Virus record (IMG/VR): IMGVR_UViG_3300036852_000356
Span: 1-48,600 of that record
Length of the DNA: 48,600 bases
Reading direction: 5' to 3' (one strand)
Source: a virus
Positions 22,103 through 30,462 of this stretch are shown in pieces (within the stretch, counting starts at the first letter, position 1; each line of letters begins with the position of its first letter). Position numbers and translations under genes: made by a program. Below the pieces are notes generated by a model that saw only the letters and a list, made by a program, of their open reading frames with translations, was not told where the DNA came from and did no database searches.

Positions 22103-22993
22103 CTACGGCTCCCGGTAGCGGACCGGCTGGGAGCCTTCCCACGTGCCTACGTACTGATCGAGGAGCCGGGCGAACTCCTCCATGTGGTAGTCGCGCATCG
22201 CCTTGGTCAAGCCCTGCTGCTGGCCGGCCTTGTCCTCGTCCCGCTGCGCGTGCGCCGAATCGAACGTGGCGCGCTTGCCGAATTTCGCGCCGGCGAGCTC
22301 GGCCGCGGCGCCATGGGCGAGCATGCTCACACCGAACAGCCAGGAGGCCGGCAGAGCGTCAGCGTCGGCCAGCGTGGTGAACAGGTCCCAGTTGCGGGTG
22401 TACCGCAGGTACACGTCGTAGCCGGCAGGCGGCCAGTTCACCAGGGGCACGCCCCTGCCGGTCGACACGAGCGCGGTCGGGTACGGCCGCGGGTAGCCGT
22501 GGTCGAGCGGCTGCAGCGCCACGTAGCCGGGGACCTTGTAGGCGACCTCGAGCACGTCGAGCGCGCCCGCCGGGACGGCGATGACCTGGGCGGTGGAGGT
22601 GAAGTCGAACGAGGTCGCGTCGGTGACGACCTCCGGGCATTTCACGCTCACCCACTCGTTGCCGACCGTCTGCAACGCCCGCTTGCGGCGGAACCGCGGG
22701 TACTTCGGGTTGACGGCGACCAGGGCGGGCGCGTTGTGGGTGGCCGCCACAGAGCCGTTGACGCCGCGCACGACGGTGTAGGTGTCGTTCGGTGAGCCCG
22801 AGGCGAACCCGGTGACCCGCAGCAGCTCGTCCTCGATCTCGACCACGGTGCCGATCTGGATCGGGTCGTCGGAGTGGGCGGCGGTGAACGTGGTTGCCGT
22901 GGTCGTGGTGATGTTGGCGGCCAAGGCGGCGACCTGCTCGGCCGGTTCCACGTAGTCGGCGAGCTTGGCCAGAGCGTCGGCGAGGGTGGTCAC
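22103..22993 (-). CDS. Head-tail adaptor-like protein, 296 aa
   Basis: GTG 22993 overlaps the upstream stop (GTGA). The N-terminus (MTTLADALAKLADYVEP) and the middle beta region with TVVRGVNGSVAATHNAP resemble the small beta module found in phage connector and tail proteins. The helical C-terminal region LPASWLFGVSMLAHGAAAELAG through MEEFARLL suits a portal-binding adaptor. With the 840-aa protein it would form the short tail. Family assignment is by size, order and fold impression. Confidence 0.55.
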   Translation of the reverse strand: MTTLADALAKLADYVEPAEQVAALAANITTTTATTFTAAHSDDPIQIGTVVEIEDELLRVTGFASGSPNDTYTVVRGVNGSVAATHNAPALVAVNPKYPRFRRKRALQTVGNEWVSVKCPEVVTDATSFDFTSTAQVIAVPAGALDVLEVAYKVPGYVALQPLDHGYPRPYPTALVSTGRGVPLVNWPPAGYDVYLRYTRNWDLFTTLADADALPASWLFGVSMLAHGAAAELAGAKFGKRATFDSAHAQRDEDKAGQQQGLTKAMRDYHMEEFARLLDQYVGTWEGSQPVRYREP

Positions 22994-23370
22994 GAGGAGC
23001 CTCCGATCGTGACCGTCTCCGAGCGTGGCGCGGGGCCGACGGGGCTCTCGTCGCGCTCGTAGTCGCCGTCGCCGTCGCCCCAGTCCTTCATGCCGTCGTC
23101 GGCCGCCGCATCGTACGGCTCGTCCCGGAACCGGCTCTTGGCGATGGCCTCCTGGATCTGCGGCCACTGGGAGCCTTCGGGGAGGATCCCCTGCGCGCGG
23201 GCGTCCTTGTACGCGGTGACCTCCTTCTCGATCTGCCAGCGGCGAAACAGCTCCCGCCGGCCGTCCGGGCTGGTGGTCTGGTTGCCGATGCGAACCGTCC
23301 GGGCGTGGCAGCCGAAGCAGCCCTCCACCGGCTCCGGGTGGCGGACCCGATGGTCGCCGCGCGTGTACAC
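22990..23370 (-). CDS. Virion-associated protein with CFGCH motif, 126 aa
   Basis: The start is GTG 23370 inside GTGTACAC (23363-23370), giving Met-Tyr-Thr, with GAGGAG upstream. EGCFGCHARTVRIG near residues 16-29 is a motif often seen in small actinophage structural proteins; Cys-x-x-Cys-His may bind a metal. Residues 40-85 are helical, and the rest is acidic and Gly-rich. It lies between tail genes, so a virion role is likely. Confidence 0.65.
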   Translation of the reverse strand: MYTRGDHRVRHPEPVEGCFGCHARTVRIGNQTTSPDGRRELFRRWQIEKEVTAYKDARAQGILPEGSQWPQIQEAIAKSRFRDEPYDAAADDGMKDWGDGDGDYERDESPVGPAPRSETVTIGGSS

Positions 23371-23380
23371 GTCGGTCTCC

Positions 23381-24277
23381 TCAGCTCGCGATGCAGTAGC
23401 ACAGGAACGAGAACGGGCTCAGGGTGATCGGCCCGGCCGGTGCCGCGGCGCCCAGCCCGGCACCGTTGGACGCGCCCAGCATCGGCACCCCGGCCGGCCA
23501 ACCGGCCGAGTCGATCACCTGGGTGGTGGACGCCGGCCAGCCGCGCACGTCGGGGGCGGCCGGGGCGCCGCCGGTGCCCGCGTTGACCATCACACCGACG
23601 TAGTACAGGCCCGTGGCCGGGATCACCTGCGGCGTGGTCAGCGGCAGGGTCAGCTTCGTGTTCGCCGGCCACGGCGTGCCCACGCCCTGATCGGCGGTCT
23701 GGGCGATCAGGACCCGGTCGGGGCCGTACAGGGCGAACCACAGGTGCCCGTCGTTGTTGGAGCCGAACACGGCGCCGTTGGAGCCGGACAGGTAGGTCAG
23801 GCTGGTGATCACGTCGCCGGCGTACAAGGGCAGGCCGACCAGGATCATCTGGCCGCTGAACGCGGTTCCCAGGTTCGAGCCGCCGAGGCCGCGGAAGTAC
23901 GGCTCCCGGCGGACCCCGGAGCCCAGCATCACCGCGGCACGCTCCGCGCCCTGCCGGTAGCGGGCGAGGAGCTGCGCGAGCTCGGAGGCGGTGATGCTCA
24001 AGACCACGGCCTCGTCGGCTGGGTGGGCGGCCGGGATGGTGCCGAGCTGGCCGCGGAGCACGGTGAGCACGACCGGGCTGGACCCGGCGGCGCCGGTGAC
24101 CATGACCGTCTCGGCACGGCCAGTGTCCTCGCCGAGCGTGACGTAGTACGGGTACTCGGCGGGTAGGACCGCGGCCAGCGGCCCAGAGTCGGGCACCACC
24201 GACAGGGTGAGCGCGCCAGAGGTGACCTCGGTGCGGAGATGGCCGACAACGGCATGCAAGAGCGACTGACGGCCCAT
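23381..24277 (-). CDS. Tail/decoration protein with C-terminal paralogous module, 298 aa
   Basis: ATG 24277 overlaps the upstream stop (TGATG), ruling out the longer frame. Residues 1-100 hold a beta module (LTLSVVPDSGPLAAVLP onward) with VLRGQLGT, like the adaptor's. Residues 140-298 resemble the proteins at 24277 and 25171 (MILVGLPLYAGDVITS, LWFALYGPDRVLIAQTADQG, GLYYVGVMVN). It is probably a fibre or receptor-binding subunit built from this jelly-roll-like module. Confidence 0.6.
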   Translation of the reverse strand: MGRQSLLHAVVGHLRTEVTSGALTLSVVPDSGPLAAVLPAEYPYYVTLGEDTGRAETVMVTGAAGSSPVVLTVLRGQLGTIPAAHPADEAVVLSITASELAQLLARYRQGAERAAVMLGSGVRREPYFRGLGGSNLGTAFSGQMILVGLPLYAGDVITSLTYLSGSNGAVFGSNNDGHLWFALYGPDRVLIAQTADQGVGTPWPANTKLTLPLTTPQVIPATGLYYVGVMVNAGTGGAPAAPDVRGWPASTTQVIDSAGWPAGVPMLGASNGAGLGAAAPAGPITLSPFSFLCYCIAS

Positions 24278-24825
24278 CAGGTCACCCCCGTGAAGAACGC
24301 CACGGACAGGGCCGCCACCGACGGCAGGGAGATCGCCGCGGGCAGGTCGGCCAGGCCCGAGCCGACCGTGCCGAACCGGAACGGCGCCTGCTGGCCGATG
24401 TTGACGCCGAGCACGGCGCCGCCGCGCAGCAGCGACGGCGGGGTGGTCCCCGCGGCCAGGTGAGCGACGTAGTAGAACCGCTCCCCTTGCAAGCTCCGGC
24501 CCGGCGTGAGAGCCACGTCGGCGAGCGGGCTCGACTTCTCCCCGGTGCCGCCGTAGGTGGCGGAGATGTCGGCGGTCTTGGCGACCAGCAGGCCCGTGTC
24601 GTCGTAGACGCCGGCGAACGCGCTCGTGAGCCCGGAAGCGGCGCCGGTGACCCGGTAGACCAGGTTCGAGGCGAGGATGTTGCGGGGCACCCACACGCGG
24701 ATCAGGTGGACGACGCCGCCGGTCAACGCCGTGCCGGAGCCGGAGTGGACGGCCGGGTCGAACGCCTGGGCGAGCAGGCCCGACTCCTGCGCGGCGGCGA
24801 ACAGCTCACCCCGGCTCGAAGTCAC
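24277..24825 (-). CDS. Jelly-roll-like virion protein, 182 aa (paralogue)
   Basis: GTG 24825 overlaps the upstream TGA. The core IRVWVPRNILASNLVYRV, then FAGVYDDTGLLVAKTADIS, RFYYVAHLAAGTTPP and PFRFGTV repeats, with changes, in the protein at 25171-25716, so the two are paralogues of nearly equal length. Beta-rich; probably a minor fibre, decoration or receptor-binding subunit. Confidence 0.65.
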   Translation of the reverse strand: MTSSRGELFAAAQESGLLAQAFDPAVHSGSGTALTGGVVHLIRVWVPRNILASNLVYRVTGAASGLTSAFAGVYDDTGLLVAKTADISATYGGTGEKSSPLADVALTPGRSLQGERFYYVAHLAAGTTPPSLLRGGAVLGVNIGQQAPFRFGTVGSGLADLPAAISLPSVAALSVAFFTGVT

Positions 24826-25169
24826 AGCTCGGCCAGCTCCCGGCCGATCGCGTTCACCCGGCCGAGCTTGAGCAGCGCGTCCGCGCGCGCCTGGGACTCC
24901 TCGGCCAGGGCGGCGCGGAACCGGCTGGCGTCGGCGCGGGCCTCCGAGGTTGCCCGCTCGGCGATCTGCGCCCGGTTCGCCTCATCGACAGCGGCCCGCT
25001 TGGCCAGGCCGAGCTCCTCCCTGAGCGACGCCGAACGGCCGGCCTCGTTCTCGACCAGGAGCTTTGCCCTGGCAAGCTCCCGCTCGAGCGTGTCGATGCG
25101 GCTGTCGCGGGCTTCGAACAGCTCCCGGATCTGGTCGGGCGAGAGGTCGGCCAGGCTCACGGTGCTCAC
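24822..25169 (-). CDS. Coiled-coil virion-region protein, 115 aa
   Basis: GTG 25169; its stop overlaps the next start. The protein is one long charged coiled coil (LFEARDSRIDTLERELARAK onward) with no globular domain. It lies between two paralogous beta proteins, so it could be the trimeric stalk that carries them. This is inference from position and shape. Confidence 0.65.
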   Translation of the reverse strand: MSTVSLADLSPDQIRELFEARDSRIDTLERELARAKLLVENEAGRSASLREELGLAKRAAVDEANRAQIAERATSEARADASRFRAALAEESQARADALLKLGRVNAIGRELAEL

Positions 25170-25170
25170 G

Positions 25171-25716
25171 TCAGCTCAGCCCAACCCAGGTCGCGTGGGT
25201 GGCGGCGGCCACGGCCGATGGGGTGATCGTGGCCGGCAGGCTGGTCTGACCGGTCAGGACGGTGCCGAACCGGAACGGGGCGGCCTGGCCGGCGGTGATC
25301 GCCGCGACGTTCGCCCCTCTGAGGAAGGTGGGCTGGGTGGTGCCGTTGGACACGAACGCGACGTAGTAGTACCGGCCGCCCTGCAGGTTCACCGGCGCCG
25401 TCAGGGCCATCACCTTCACACCGGTGGAGACCCACGGGGTCGACTGGTCGGCGGTCACGCCGACGCGGGCGCCGGTGTCGTCGTAGATGCCGGCGAAGCA
25501 CTGGCCGGCGGTCAGGGTCGCGCCGGCGGTGGTGACCTGGGCGATGATGTTGGTCACCAGCATGTTGCGCGGGACGTAGATCCGGGAGACGGTCAGGACC
25601 CCGGCGGCCAGGATCGTGCCGCCGCCGTTGGAGACGGCCGCGTCGAACACCTCGGCCAGCAGGTCGTGGTCCTCGTCGACGACCTCGCCGCGGAACGTGG
25701 TGGGAACTGGGGACAT
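25171..25716 (-). CDS. Jelly-roll-like virion protein, 181 aa (paralogue)
   Basis: ATG 25716 has AAAGGAG upstream; the longer open frame to 25968 overlaps the next gene and is rejected. The core VSRIYVPRNMLVTNIIAQV, FAGIYDDTGARVGVTADQS, RYYYVAFVSNGTTQP and PFRFGTV matches the protein at 24277-24825. Probable exterior virion or fibre subunit. Confidence 0.65.
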   Translation of the reverse strand: MSPVPTTFRGEVVDEDHDLLAEVFDAAVSNGGGTILAAGVLTVSRIYVPRNMLVTNIIAQVTTAGATLTAGQCFAGIYDDTGARVGVTADQSTPWVSTGVKVMALTAPVNLQGGRYYYVAFVSNGTTQPTFLRGANVAAITAGQAAPFRFGTVLTGQTSLPATITPSAVAAATHATWVGLS

Positions 25717-25727
25717 CACATGCTCCT

Positions 25728-26033
25728 TTAGGGCGGCGTGGTGGAAATGAAGGACCCATAACCGGCGGCGGTCAGGTCCGTGACTTCTTGGCTGGTGAGC
25801 TCGTAGATGTGGCCGCCCAGGTAGGCCCGGCCACCCGCGGCCTCGGTCGTCTCGATCTGGGCTTGGGTGACCTCCGCCAACCCCGGCGTCTCCGGCGTGT
25901 ACACCGGCGTGACCGTGGCGCCGACGCGCAGGACCGTGTTGCCGCGCGGGAAGAACACCCGCGACCACAGCTGGTCCTGCCCCGGGGCCGCGAACGGCTC
26001 CTGGTGGGTCGGCGGGCGCAGAAAGCTGGCCAT
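25728..26033 (-). CDS. Small virion-region protein, 101 aa
   Basis: ATG 26033, four bases after the stop of the gene upstream. It has short beta strands in the first half (LWSRVFFPRGNTVLRVG), then a helix and GGHIYELTSQEVTDLTAAGYG, which suits a head-closure or connector protein. GTGTACAC at 25897-25904 encodes VYT. The exact role is unknown. Confidence 0.6.
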   Translation of the reverse strand: MASFLRPPTHQEPFAAPGQDQLWSRVFFPRGNTVLRVGATVTPVYTPETPGLAEVTQAQIETTEAAGGRAYLGGHIYELTSQEVTDLTAAGYGSFISTTPP

Positions 26034-26037
26034 GAGC

Positions 26038-26637
26038 CTAGGCGTGGACGCCGGCGAGCAGGCCCGTCTCGGCGTGGTCGCCGGGCTGGTTGCCGGGCAG
26101 CAGCGCCTCCGCCTCCCGCTCGGTCCTGGGCACGGTCAGATCGATCGTGGACACCTGGTCGGACCGGTAGGTGCGGATGTGCTCCCGGCCTTCGAGCACC
26201 TCGAGGTACCCGGAGGCTTCGAGGAGCTCGGCGTGCGGCGCCGGCATCCACTCCTCCGTGCCGCCCTGGACGATCACGCTGGTGGTGCGGTCCCGCAGGG
26301 GGCCGTGGCGGACCTGCCGGCCGGCCGCGTCCGCCGGGCCGTAGGCGGTGTTGCCGATCTGGCAGGAGTGGATCTGCGGCGTCTTCGACCAGCGGACCCT
26401 GCACTTCGGCGAGGAGCGGATCATCTGCTGTTCGAGCTGCCGCTGCCGCACGTGCCGGGGCACCGTGGCGCCCTTGACGGCCGGCCGTTCGTCGAGCTGC
26501 CGCTGCATCGAGTCCAGGCGGTCGTTGAAGCCGATGAGGAGCTTGACCACGTCGGCCATCGACACCTCCTCGACCTCGACAGCCTCCTCGACGGCCGGGG
26601 TCTCCGCCGTGGCGTCCGGCGCCGGGGTGTTCGCCAT
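26038..26637 (-). CDS. Virion-region protein, 199 aa
   Basis: ATG 26637 behind GAGAGGAGC. An acidic N-terminus (MANTPAPDATAETPAV), a coiled-coil helix (LIGFNDRLDSMQRQLDERP), a middle with C and H pairs (SSPKCRVR, HSCQIG) and a helical end. It follows the major capsid protein gene; probably a head or head-completion component. No family named. Confidence 0.6.
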   Translation of the reverse strand: MANTPAPDATAETPAVEEAVEVEEVSMADVVKLLIGFNDRLDSMQRQLDERPAVKGATVPRHVRQRQLEQQMIRSSPKCRVRWSKTPQIHSCQIGNTAYGPADAAGRQVRHGPLRDRTTSVIVQGGTEEWMPAPHAELLEASGYLEVLEGREHIRTYRSDQVSTIDLTVPRTEREAEALLPGNQPGDHAETGLLAGVHA

Positions 26638-26709
26638 CTGAAAGCTCCTCTCAGGTTGGGGGCCGGGCCCCCGGACCAGCCATGGCGTGCGACCGGGGGC
26701 CCGGACCTT

Positions 26710-27651
26710 CTAGGCGGTGATCGAGCTGGCGCTCTCCACCCGGTGAATCGCGCCCTCCCGGAACCGCCCGTAGCCGAGCATCGCCTTCCAGCCGACACCG
26801 GCGAACCGGCGCAGCAGGTCGGTGATCGGGGTCAGGACGATCTCGGGCATGTAGCCGACCGCCTTCGCGAACGCCTCCCACCCGCAGAACACGGTGGCGA
26901 ACACGTCCTGGGAGGCGGTGCCGGCGTCGACGAACTGCGGGGCCCGGGGGCTTTCGATGAAGCGGGCGCCCTCGTAGGTGCCGACCTCGCCGTTCATGAT
27001 GTTCTGCCAGCGCTGATACTCGTGCGGTGGCCGCCAGCCGCCGGAGGTCGCGCCGGCCTCGCCGCGCAGGTCCACGCTCACGTCGCCGTGCATGATCGCG
27101 GCGTAGTTGACGCCGTCGATCGGCATGGCGCCGGCGGCGCGCAGCCTGGCGACGGCCTTGCGGACGTTGACGGAGGCGAACAGGTCGGCGGAGTCGACGT
27201 TGGCGCGGGCGGTCGCGTTGCCGCCGAACGACACGTTGGTGCCGGCCTGCGCCACCGCCTTCGCGATGCCGTCGATCTGGCCGCGCATCTGCCGGTTGAT
27301 CCGCTCCGCCGCGATCGGGGAGACGGGGAACAGGCCGACCGCGTTGAGCCGCTGGGTGACGACCACGGCGCCGCCGTACTCCTGGGCGGTCACCGAGATC
27401 TGCGTGTCGCTCATCGACTGCGCGGTCACGTCGGTCGACTCCGAGATGGTCGCCGGGGTCTCGGACAAGTCGTTGATGAAGGTGAAGGTGACCGTCGAGC
27501 CGGGTTGCGGGTCGGAGCCGCTGGTCCACTGCACCAGGCCGGGGGTGACGAACTGCTCCCACACAAGCTGGGTGCGGAGGGCCTGGTAGGCGCGGAGCTG
27601 GTAGGCCGTCCGCAGCAGGTCTGCCAGGACGGTGGTGTCGGTGGTTGCCAC
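26710..27651 (-). CDS. Major capsid protein, N4-gp56 family, 313 aa
   Basis: The stretch LRAYQALRTQLVWEQFV, then GSTVTFTFINDLSETPATISE, then VTAQEYGGAVVVTQRLN and ERINRQMRGQIDGIAKAV matches the N4-gp56-type major capsid family, an HK97-fold group typical of short-tailed and some other phages. The rest (IMHGDVSVDLRGE, EGARFIESPRAPQFVD) fits the same family. GTG 27651 behind GCGAGGA is chosen over codons to 27693. The scaffold gene lies directly upstream, as expected. Confidence 0.88.
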   Translation of the reverse strand: MATTDTTVLADLLRTAYQLRAYQALRTQLVWEQFVTPGLVQWTSGSDPQPGSTVTFTFINDLSETPATISESTDVTAQSMSDTQISVTAQEYGGAVVVTQRLNAVGLFPVSPIAAERINRQMRGQIDGIAKAVAQAGTNVSFGGNATARANVDSADLFASVNVRKAVARLRAAGAMPIDGVNYAAIMHGDVSVDLRGEAGATSGGWRPPHEYQRWQNIMNGEVGTYEGARFIESPRAPQFVDAGTASQDVFATVFCGWEAFAKAVGYMPEIVLTPITDLLRRFAGVGWKAMLGYGRFREGAIHRVESASSITA

Positions 27652-27679
27652 GTGGTTCCTCGCGGGGTGCGGGGTGCGG

Positions 27680-28339
27680 CTATCCCATGACACCCGCGCC
27701 GGGCCGCTGGCCAGCCGCGTGGACGGCCGCGTTGAGCTGCTGCTCGAACGAGGCCACGTCGTTTGCGTCCTTCAGCGCGCCAGCGCCGCCTTGGGCGACA
27801 CGGGAGAGCACGTCACCGGCCTGTCCCGGCACGCCCGCGGCCTGCGCCTGCTGGAACGCGCTCACGATCAGGCCCGGGTCGGCCGGTGCGCCGGGGGCCT
27901 GCCCGTACGGCTGCACACCGTACGGCTGGGCCTGGGCCGACTGCTGCTGCTGGCCGGGCTGGGCTGCCGGAGACTGCTCCTGCGGGTTGGGCTGCTGCTG
28001 TGCCTGGGCGGCGGGCTGGCCGACCTTCAGGCCAAGGTCCGCGAGGGACTTGACCTGTGTGGCGACCGCCGCCGAGTCGGAGAGGTCGACGCCGGTGAAC
28101 ATCGGCTCGAGGGCCTTGGGGATCCCGAACTGCTCGAACACCTTCGCGCGCTCGGCCTGGGCCTTCACTTCGGCCTGGGCCTCTGCCTTGCCACGCTCGA
28201 AGGCGGTCTTCTCACGCTTGGCGACGCCACTGAGCTGCTTGCGCAGCTTGTCGATCAGCGGCTTCGCCTCGGAGTCGCCTGAGTTGTAGAGGAAGGCGTT
28301 GGCCTCCTCTTCGAGCTGCTCGTACGGGTCCTCGGCCAC
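27680..28339 (-). CDS. Capsid scaffolding protein, 219 aa
   Basis: GTG 28339 behind GAGGAGG. Acidic N-terminus (MAEDPYEQLEEEANAFLY), long coiled-coil region, then Gln/Pro/Ala-rich disordered stretch (QQQPNPQEQSPAAQP) and a short C-terminal helix: the usual scaffold architecture. It is directly upstream of the capsid gene. It is the first leftward gene after the control region at 28340-28521. Confidence 0.8.
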   Translation of the reverse strand: MAEDPYEQLEEEANAFLYNSGDSEAKPLIDKLRKQLSGVAKREKTAFERGKAEAQAEVKAQAERAKVFEQFGIPKALEPMFTGVDLSDSAAVATQVKSLADLGLKVGQPAAQAQQQPNPQEQSPAAQPGQQQQSAQAQPYGVQPYGQAPGAPADPGLIVSAFQQAQAAGVPGQAGDVLSRVAQGGAGALKDANDVASFEQQLNAAVHAAGQRPGAGVMG

Positions 28340-28521
28340 TCGGCCTCCTCACCCCTTCACCCGTGTACACCGGCCCACTCGGGGGGTGGGTGGGCCAGGA
28401 CGGGCGGGCTCACGCCCGCTGCGTGTACACGATGCCCGAGGTGTCCCAACCTGTCAACAAGCGTGTCACCAGGAGGGTACGATCGCCGGGTCAGAAGCTC
28501 TTCTGCCTGGGAAGGAGACCC
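28340..28521. promoter_or_regulatory. Divergent control region with two GTGTACAC sites
   Basis: GTGTACAC at 28363-28370 and CGTGTACACG at 28422-28431. Leftward: TTGACA (28457-28452), 17 bp, CATCGT (28434-28429), so the second palindrome overlaps the -10; this would drive scaffold and capsid. Rightward: TCAACA (28454-28459), 18 bp, TACGAT (28478-28483), toward the secreted gene. The -10 matches are modest. Confidence 0.5.
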
Positions 28522-29175
28522 ATGCGCAGATTCGTCCTCGCCGTGCTCACCGTCGCGGCCTCACTCGCCCTGGCCGTCCCGGCCACGGCCGCCGGCGCCC
28601 AGCCGGCCAGCGCCTCCGAGCGCGCCGTCCAGCGCGCCGTCAGCTCCGCGTACGCCTCCGGTCACGGCACCGTCAGCCGTGCCACGATCGAGCGGCACGT
28701 CCGCGCCTCCGTGGCCCTGTTCAACCGGCAGTCCGCGGCGCTCGGCCGCGAGCCGGGCCGCCGGGTCCTGTCCACCTGGGGCTACAACAACTACTGCCCG
28801 GCGGCCTCGTGGGTGAACAACGGCAACACCGTGGTGGCGTGCTTCGCCTACGTGGTCGAGTCCCTGACCGGCGGCTGCCGCGCCGGCGTGTTCACCACGG
28901 GCACCCTGAACGGCAATCCGTGGTCGCTCGACTACCGGCTGCACACCCCGCAGCTCAAGTACGCGGGCGGGTCGTTGGCCGATGAGAAGGCTAAGGACTA
29001 CGACCGCTACGGCGACGGCTACGTGGCCTGGGCGGTCGCGGACGGGCTGTTCACCAACGGCTCGGCGCAGGCGATCTACGGCGACAACGTGTGGATGGGC
29101 GCCAAGGGTGCCTCAGAGGGCACCTACCACACCCACACGGGGACCTCGCACAACGCGACCCTGTGGTGCCACTAG
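28522..29175 (+). CDS. Secreted protein with signal peptide, 217 aa (moron candidate)
   Basis: ATG 28522 behind CTGCCTGGGAAGGAG. A textbook Sec signal opens it (MRRFVLAVLTVAASLALAVP), with cleavage likely after ATAAGA. The mature part has four or more Cys (NNYCPAASW, VACFAY, GGCRAG, final WCH), suggesting disulfides outside the cell, and aromatic-rich motifs. It is a lone rightward gene inside the leftward virion region with its own promoter, so it is probably expressed from the prophage. Function unknown; a surface-exclusion or effector role is possible. Confidence 0.75.
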   Translation: MRRFVLAVLTVAASLALAVPATAAGAQPASASERAVQRAVSSAYASGHGTVSRATIERHVRASVALFNRQSAALGREPGRRVLSTWGYNNYCPAASWVNNGNTVVACFAYVVESLTGGCRAGVFTTGTLNGNPWSLDYRLHTPQLKYAGGSLADEKAKDYDRYGDGYVAWAVADGLFTNGSAQAIYGDNVWMGAKGASEGTYHTHTGTSHNATLWCH

Positions 29176-29182
29176 CGCCCCG

Positions 29183-29503
29183 GTGAGCTTCCAGTACGCC
29201 TGGAAGGTGTTCACCGCCACCGGGTCGTTCTCGGCCGCGGTCACGGCGAACAAGGTCGGCCGTCTGACGGGTGCGCACGCCTGGACCTACTCCACCGAAG
29301 AGTTCGAGTGGGGCCATCGGCCCAACAAGGCGAAAAGCCGGGTGATGATCGCGACCCACCCGGGCACGGACAACCATGACGTGAACGACCTGATCCATCA
29401 GGTCTACCGGGAGAACATCGCCCGGTACGAGCGGGCCACGGACCTGCGGGATGTGCCCGACCCGTACGGCGGAGCGTGGGGCAACCAGCGGGGTATCATC
29501 TGA
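29183..29503 (+). CDS. Hypothetical protein, 106 aa
   Basis: GTG 29183 follows the secreted gene by 7 bp, with only a weak ribosome site, so it is likely coupled. The product begins MSFQYAWKVFTATGSF and has a small beta-rich start and a helical end with NDLIHQVYRENIARYERA. It has no signal peptide and so is probably cytoplasmic. It shares the secreted gene's promoter and ends at the double hairpin. No family recognised. Confidence 0.6.
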   Translation: MSFQYAWKVFTATGSFSAAVTANKVGRLTGAHAWTYSTEEFEWGHRPNKAKSRVMIATHPGTDNHDVNDLIHQVYRENIARYERATDLRDVPDPYGGAWGNQRGII

Positions 29504-29519
29504 GCAGAACCATCTAGAA

Positions 29520-29590
29520 GGGGGCGCTGAGGCTCTTAGCCCCCGCCCCGTGCAGTACAGCGGCCCTGCCAGCCCAGCGGCGGGGCCGCT
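29520..29590. terminator. Double hairpin between convergent genes
   Basis: GGGGGC/GCCCCC (29520-29525 with 29539-29544) and AGCGGCCC/GGGCCGCT (29559-29566 with 29583-29590), in the 89-bp gap between the rightward gene ending 29503 and the leftward gene ending 29593. A bidirectional terminator is likely. Confidence 0.65.
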
Positions 29591-29592
29591 GC

Positions 29593-30462
29593 TTATGCGT
29601 AAGCGAGATCAGCGGCCTCGGAGGTCTTGAACTGGCCGAGGCCGCGGCCCTGCTGCTGGGTGACCGCGCTGGTGCCGCGGAACTCGGCGGCCTCCCGCTT
29701 CATCAGGAAGTCGCGCAGGCCGGCGATGGCCGGGTCCGGGTGGAACAGCGCGCCCGCGATCTGCTTGTCTGAGAGCGTCCCGGCGTGATACCGGGCGGCC
29801 AACGTCTGCAAGGTGGCCCGTTCGACGCCGGCCTGGGCGAACGCCTGCTGGGCGGCCTCGGCGGTGACACCCTGCGACTGCAGCTGCTCGAGGAACGTCT
29901 TGTCCAGGCCCGTGAAGCCGGCCTGCTTGGCGGCCACGCCGATCCGGGCGGCGGTCAGCGCCCGCTCGTAATACTGGGCGCCATTTCTCGGATCCAACAT
30001 AAATGCGAGCAGGCCCTTCTCATTCGAAATGCCCTTCAGGCCGTACATGCCTTGCAGCTGCTTCACGATCTCCGGGTTCTTGCGCAGCAGGCCGGTGGCC
30101 ACGTCCAGGCGCCGCGAGATCTCCTCGGCGCCGATGCCCATCGCGATGAACTTGCCGAAGTCCGACGGCTTGTCGTAGTAACCGGGGTGGAGCTTGTAGC
30201 GCTTCATCACCTGGCGGATCTGCTCCTCCTGCTGCAAGTACTGCCCGGGGGTCATGCGCAGGGTGCCGTCGCCGGCGCGCAGCCCCGGGAAGCGGGCTTT
30301 GAACTGGGGGCTCGCGTAGATCTTCAGCATCAGGGTCGCCTGGTCCCAATTGCCAATGATCGCCTTGTGGATGAGGATGTCCAGCCCGCTCTTGTGCAGG
30401 TCGAGGCCGGGGATGGCGAGCTGGACCTGGGCGAGGGCGGCGAGCGCCTGCGGGGTCGGCAT
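29593..30462 (-). CDS. Virion-region helical protein, 289 aa
   Basis: ATG 30462 overlaps the upstream TAA (TAATG). It is all-helical, with repeated short helices (DILIHKAIIGNWDQATLML, QYLQQEEQIRQVMKRYK), like internal or ejection proteins. It lies between the NlpC/P60 protein and scaffold. It resembles parts of the phage structural or lysozyme-associated proteins but has no catalytic motif that I can see. A virion internal protein is the best guess. Confidence 0.65.
   Translation of the reverse strand: MPTPQALAALAQVQLAIPGLDLHKSGLDILIHKAIIGNWDQATLMLKIYASPQFKARFPGLRAGDGTLRMTPGQYLQQEEQIRQVMKRYKLHPGYYDKPSDFGKFIAMGIGAEEISRRLDVATGLLRKNPEIVKQLQGMYGLKGISNEKGLLAFMLDPRNGAQYYERALTAARIGVAAKQAGFTGLDKTFLEQLQSQGVTAEAAQQAFAQAGVERATLQTLAARYHAGTLSDKQIAGALFHPDPAIAGLRDFLMKREAAEFRGTSAVTQQQGRGLGQFKTSEAADLAYA

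Noticed and set aside
19937-22795. 952-codon plus-strand open frame
   Set aside because: Antisense shadow of the tail and adaptor genes; Gly/Arg/Val-rich, with no domain or ribosome site.
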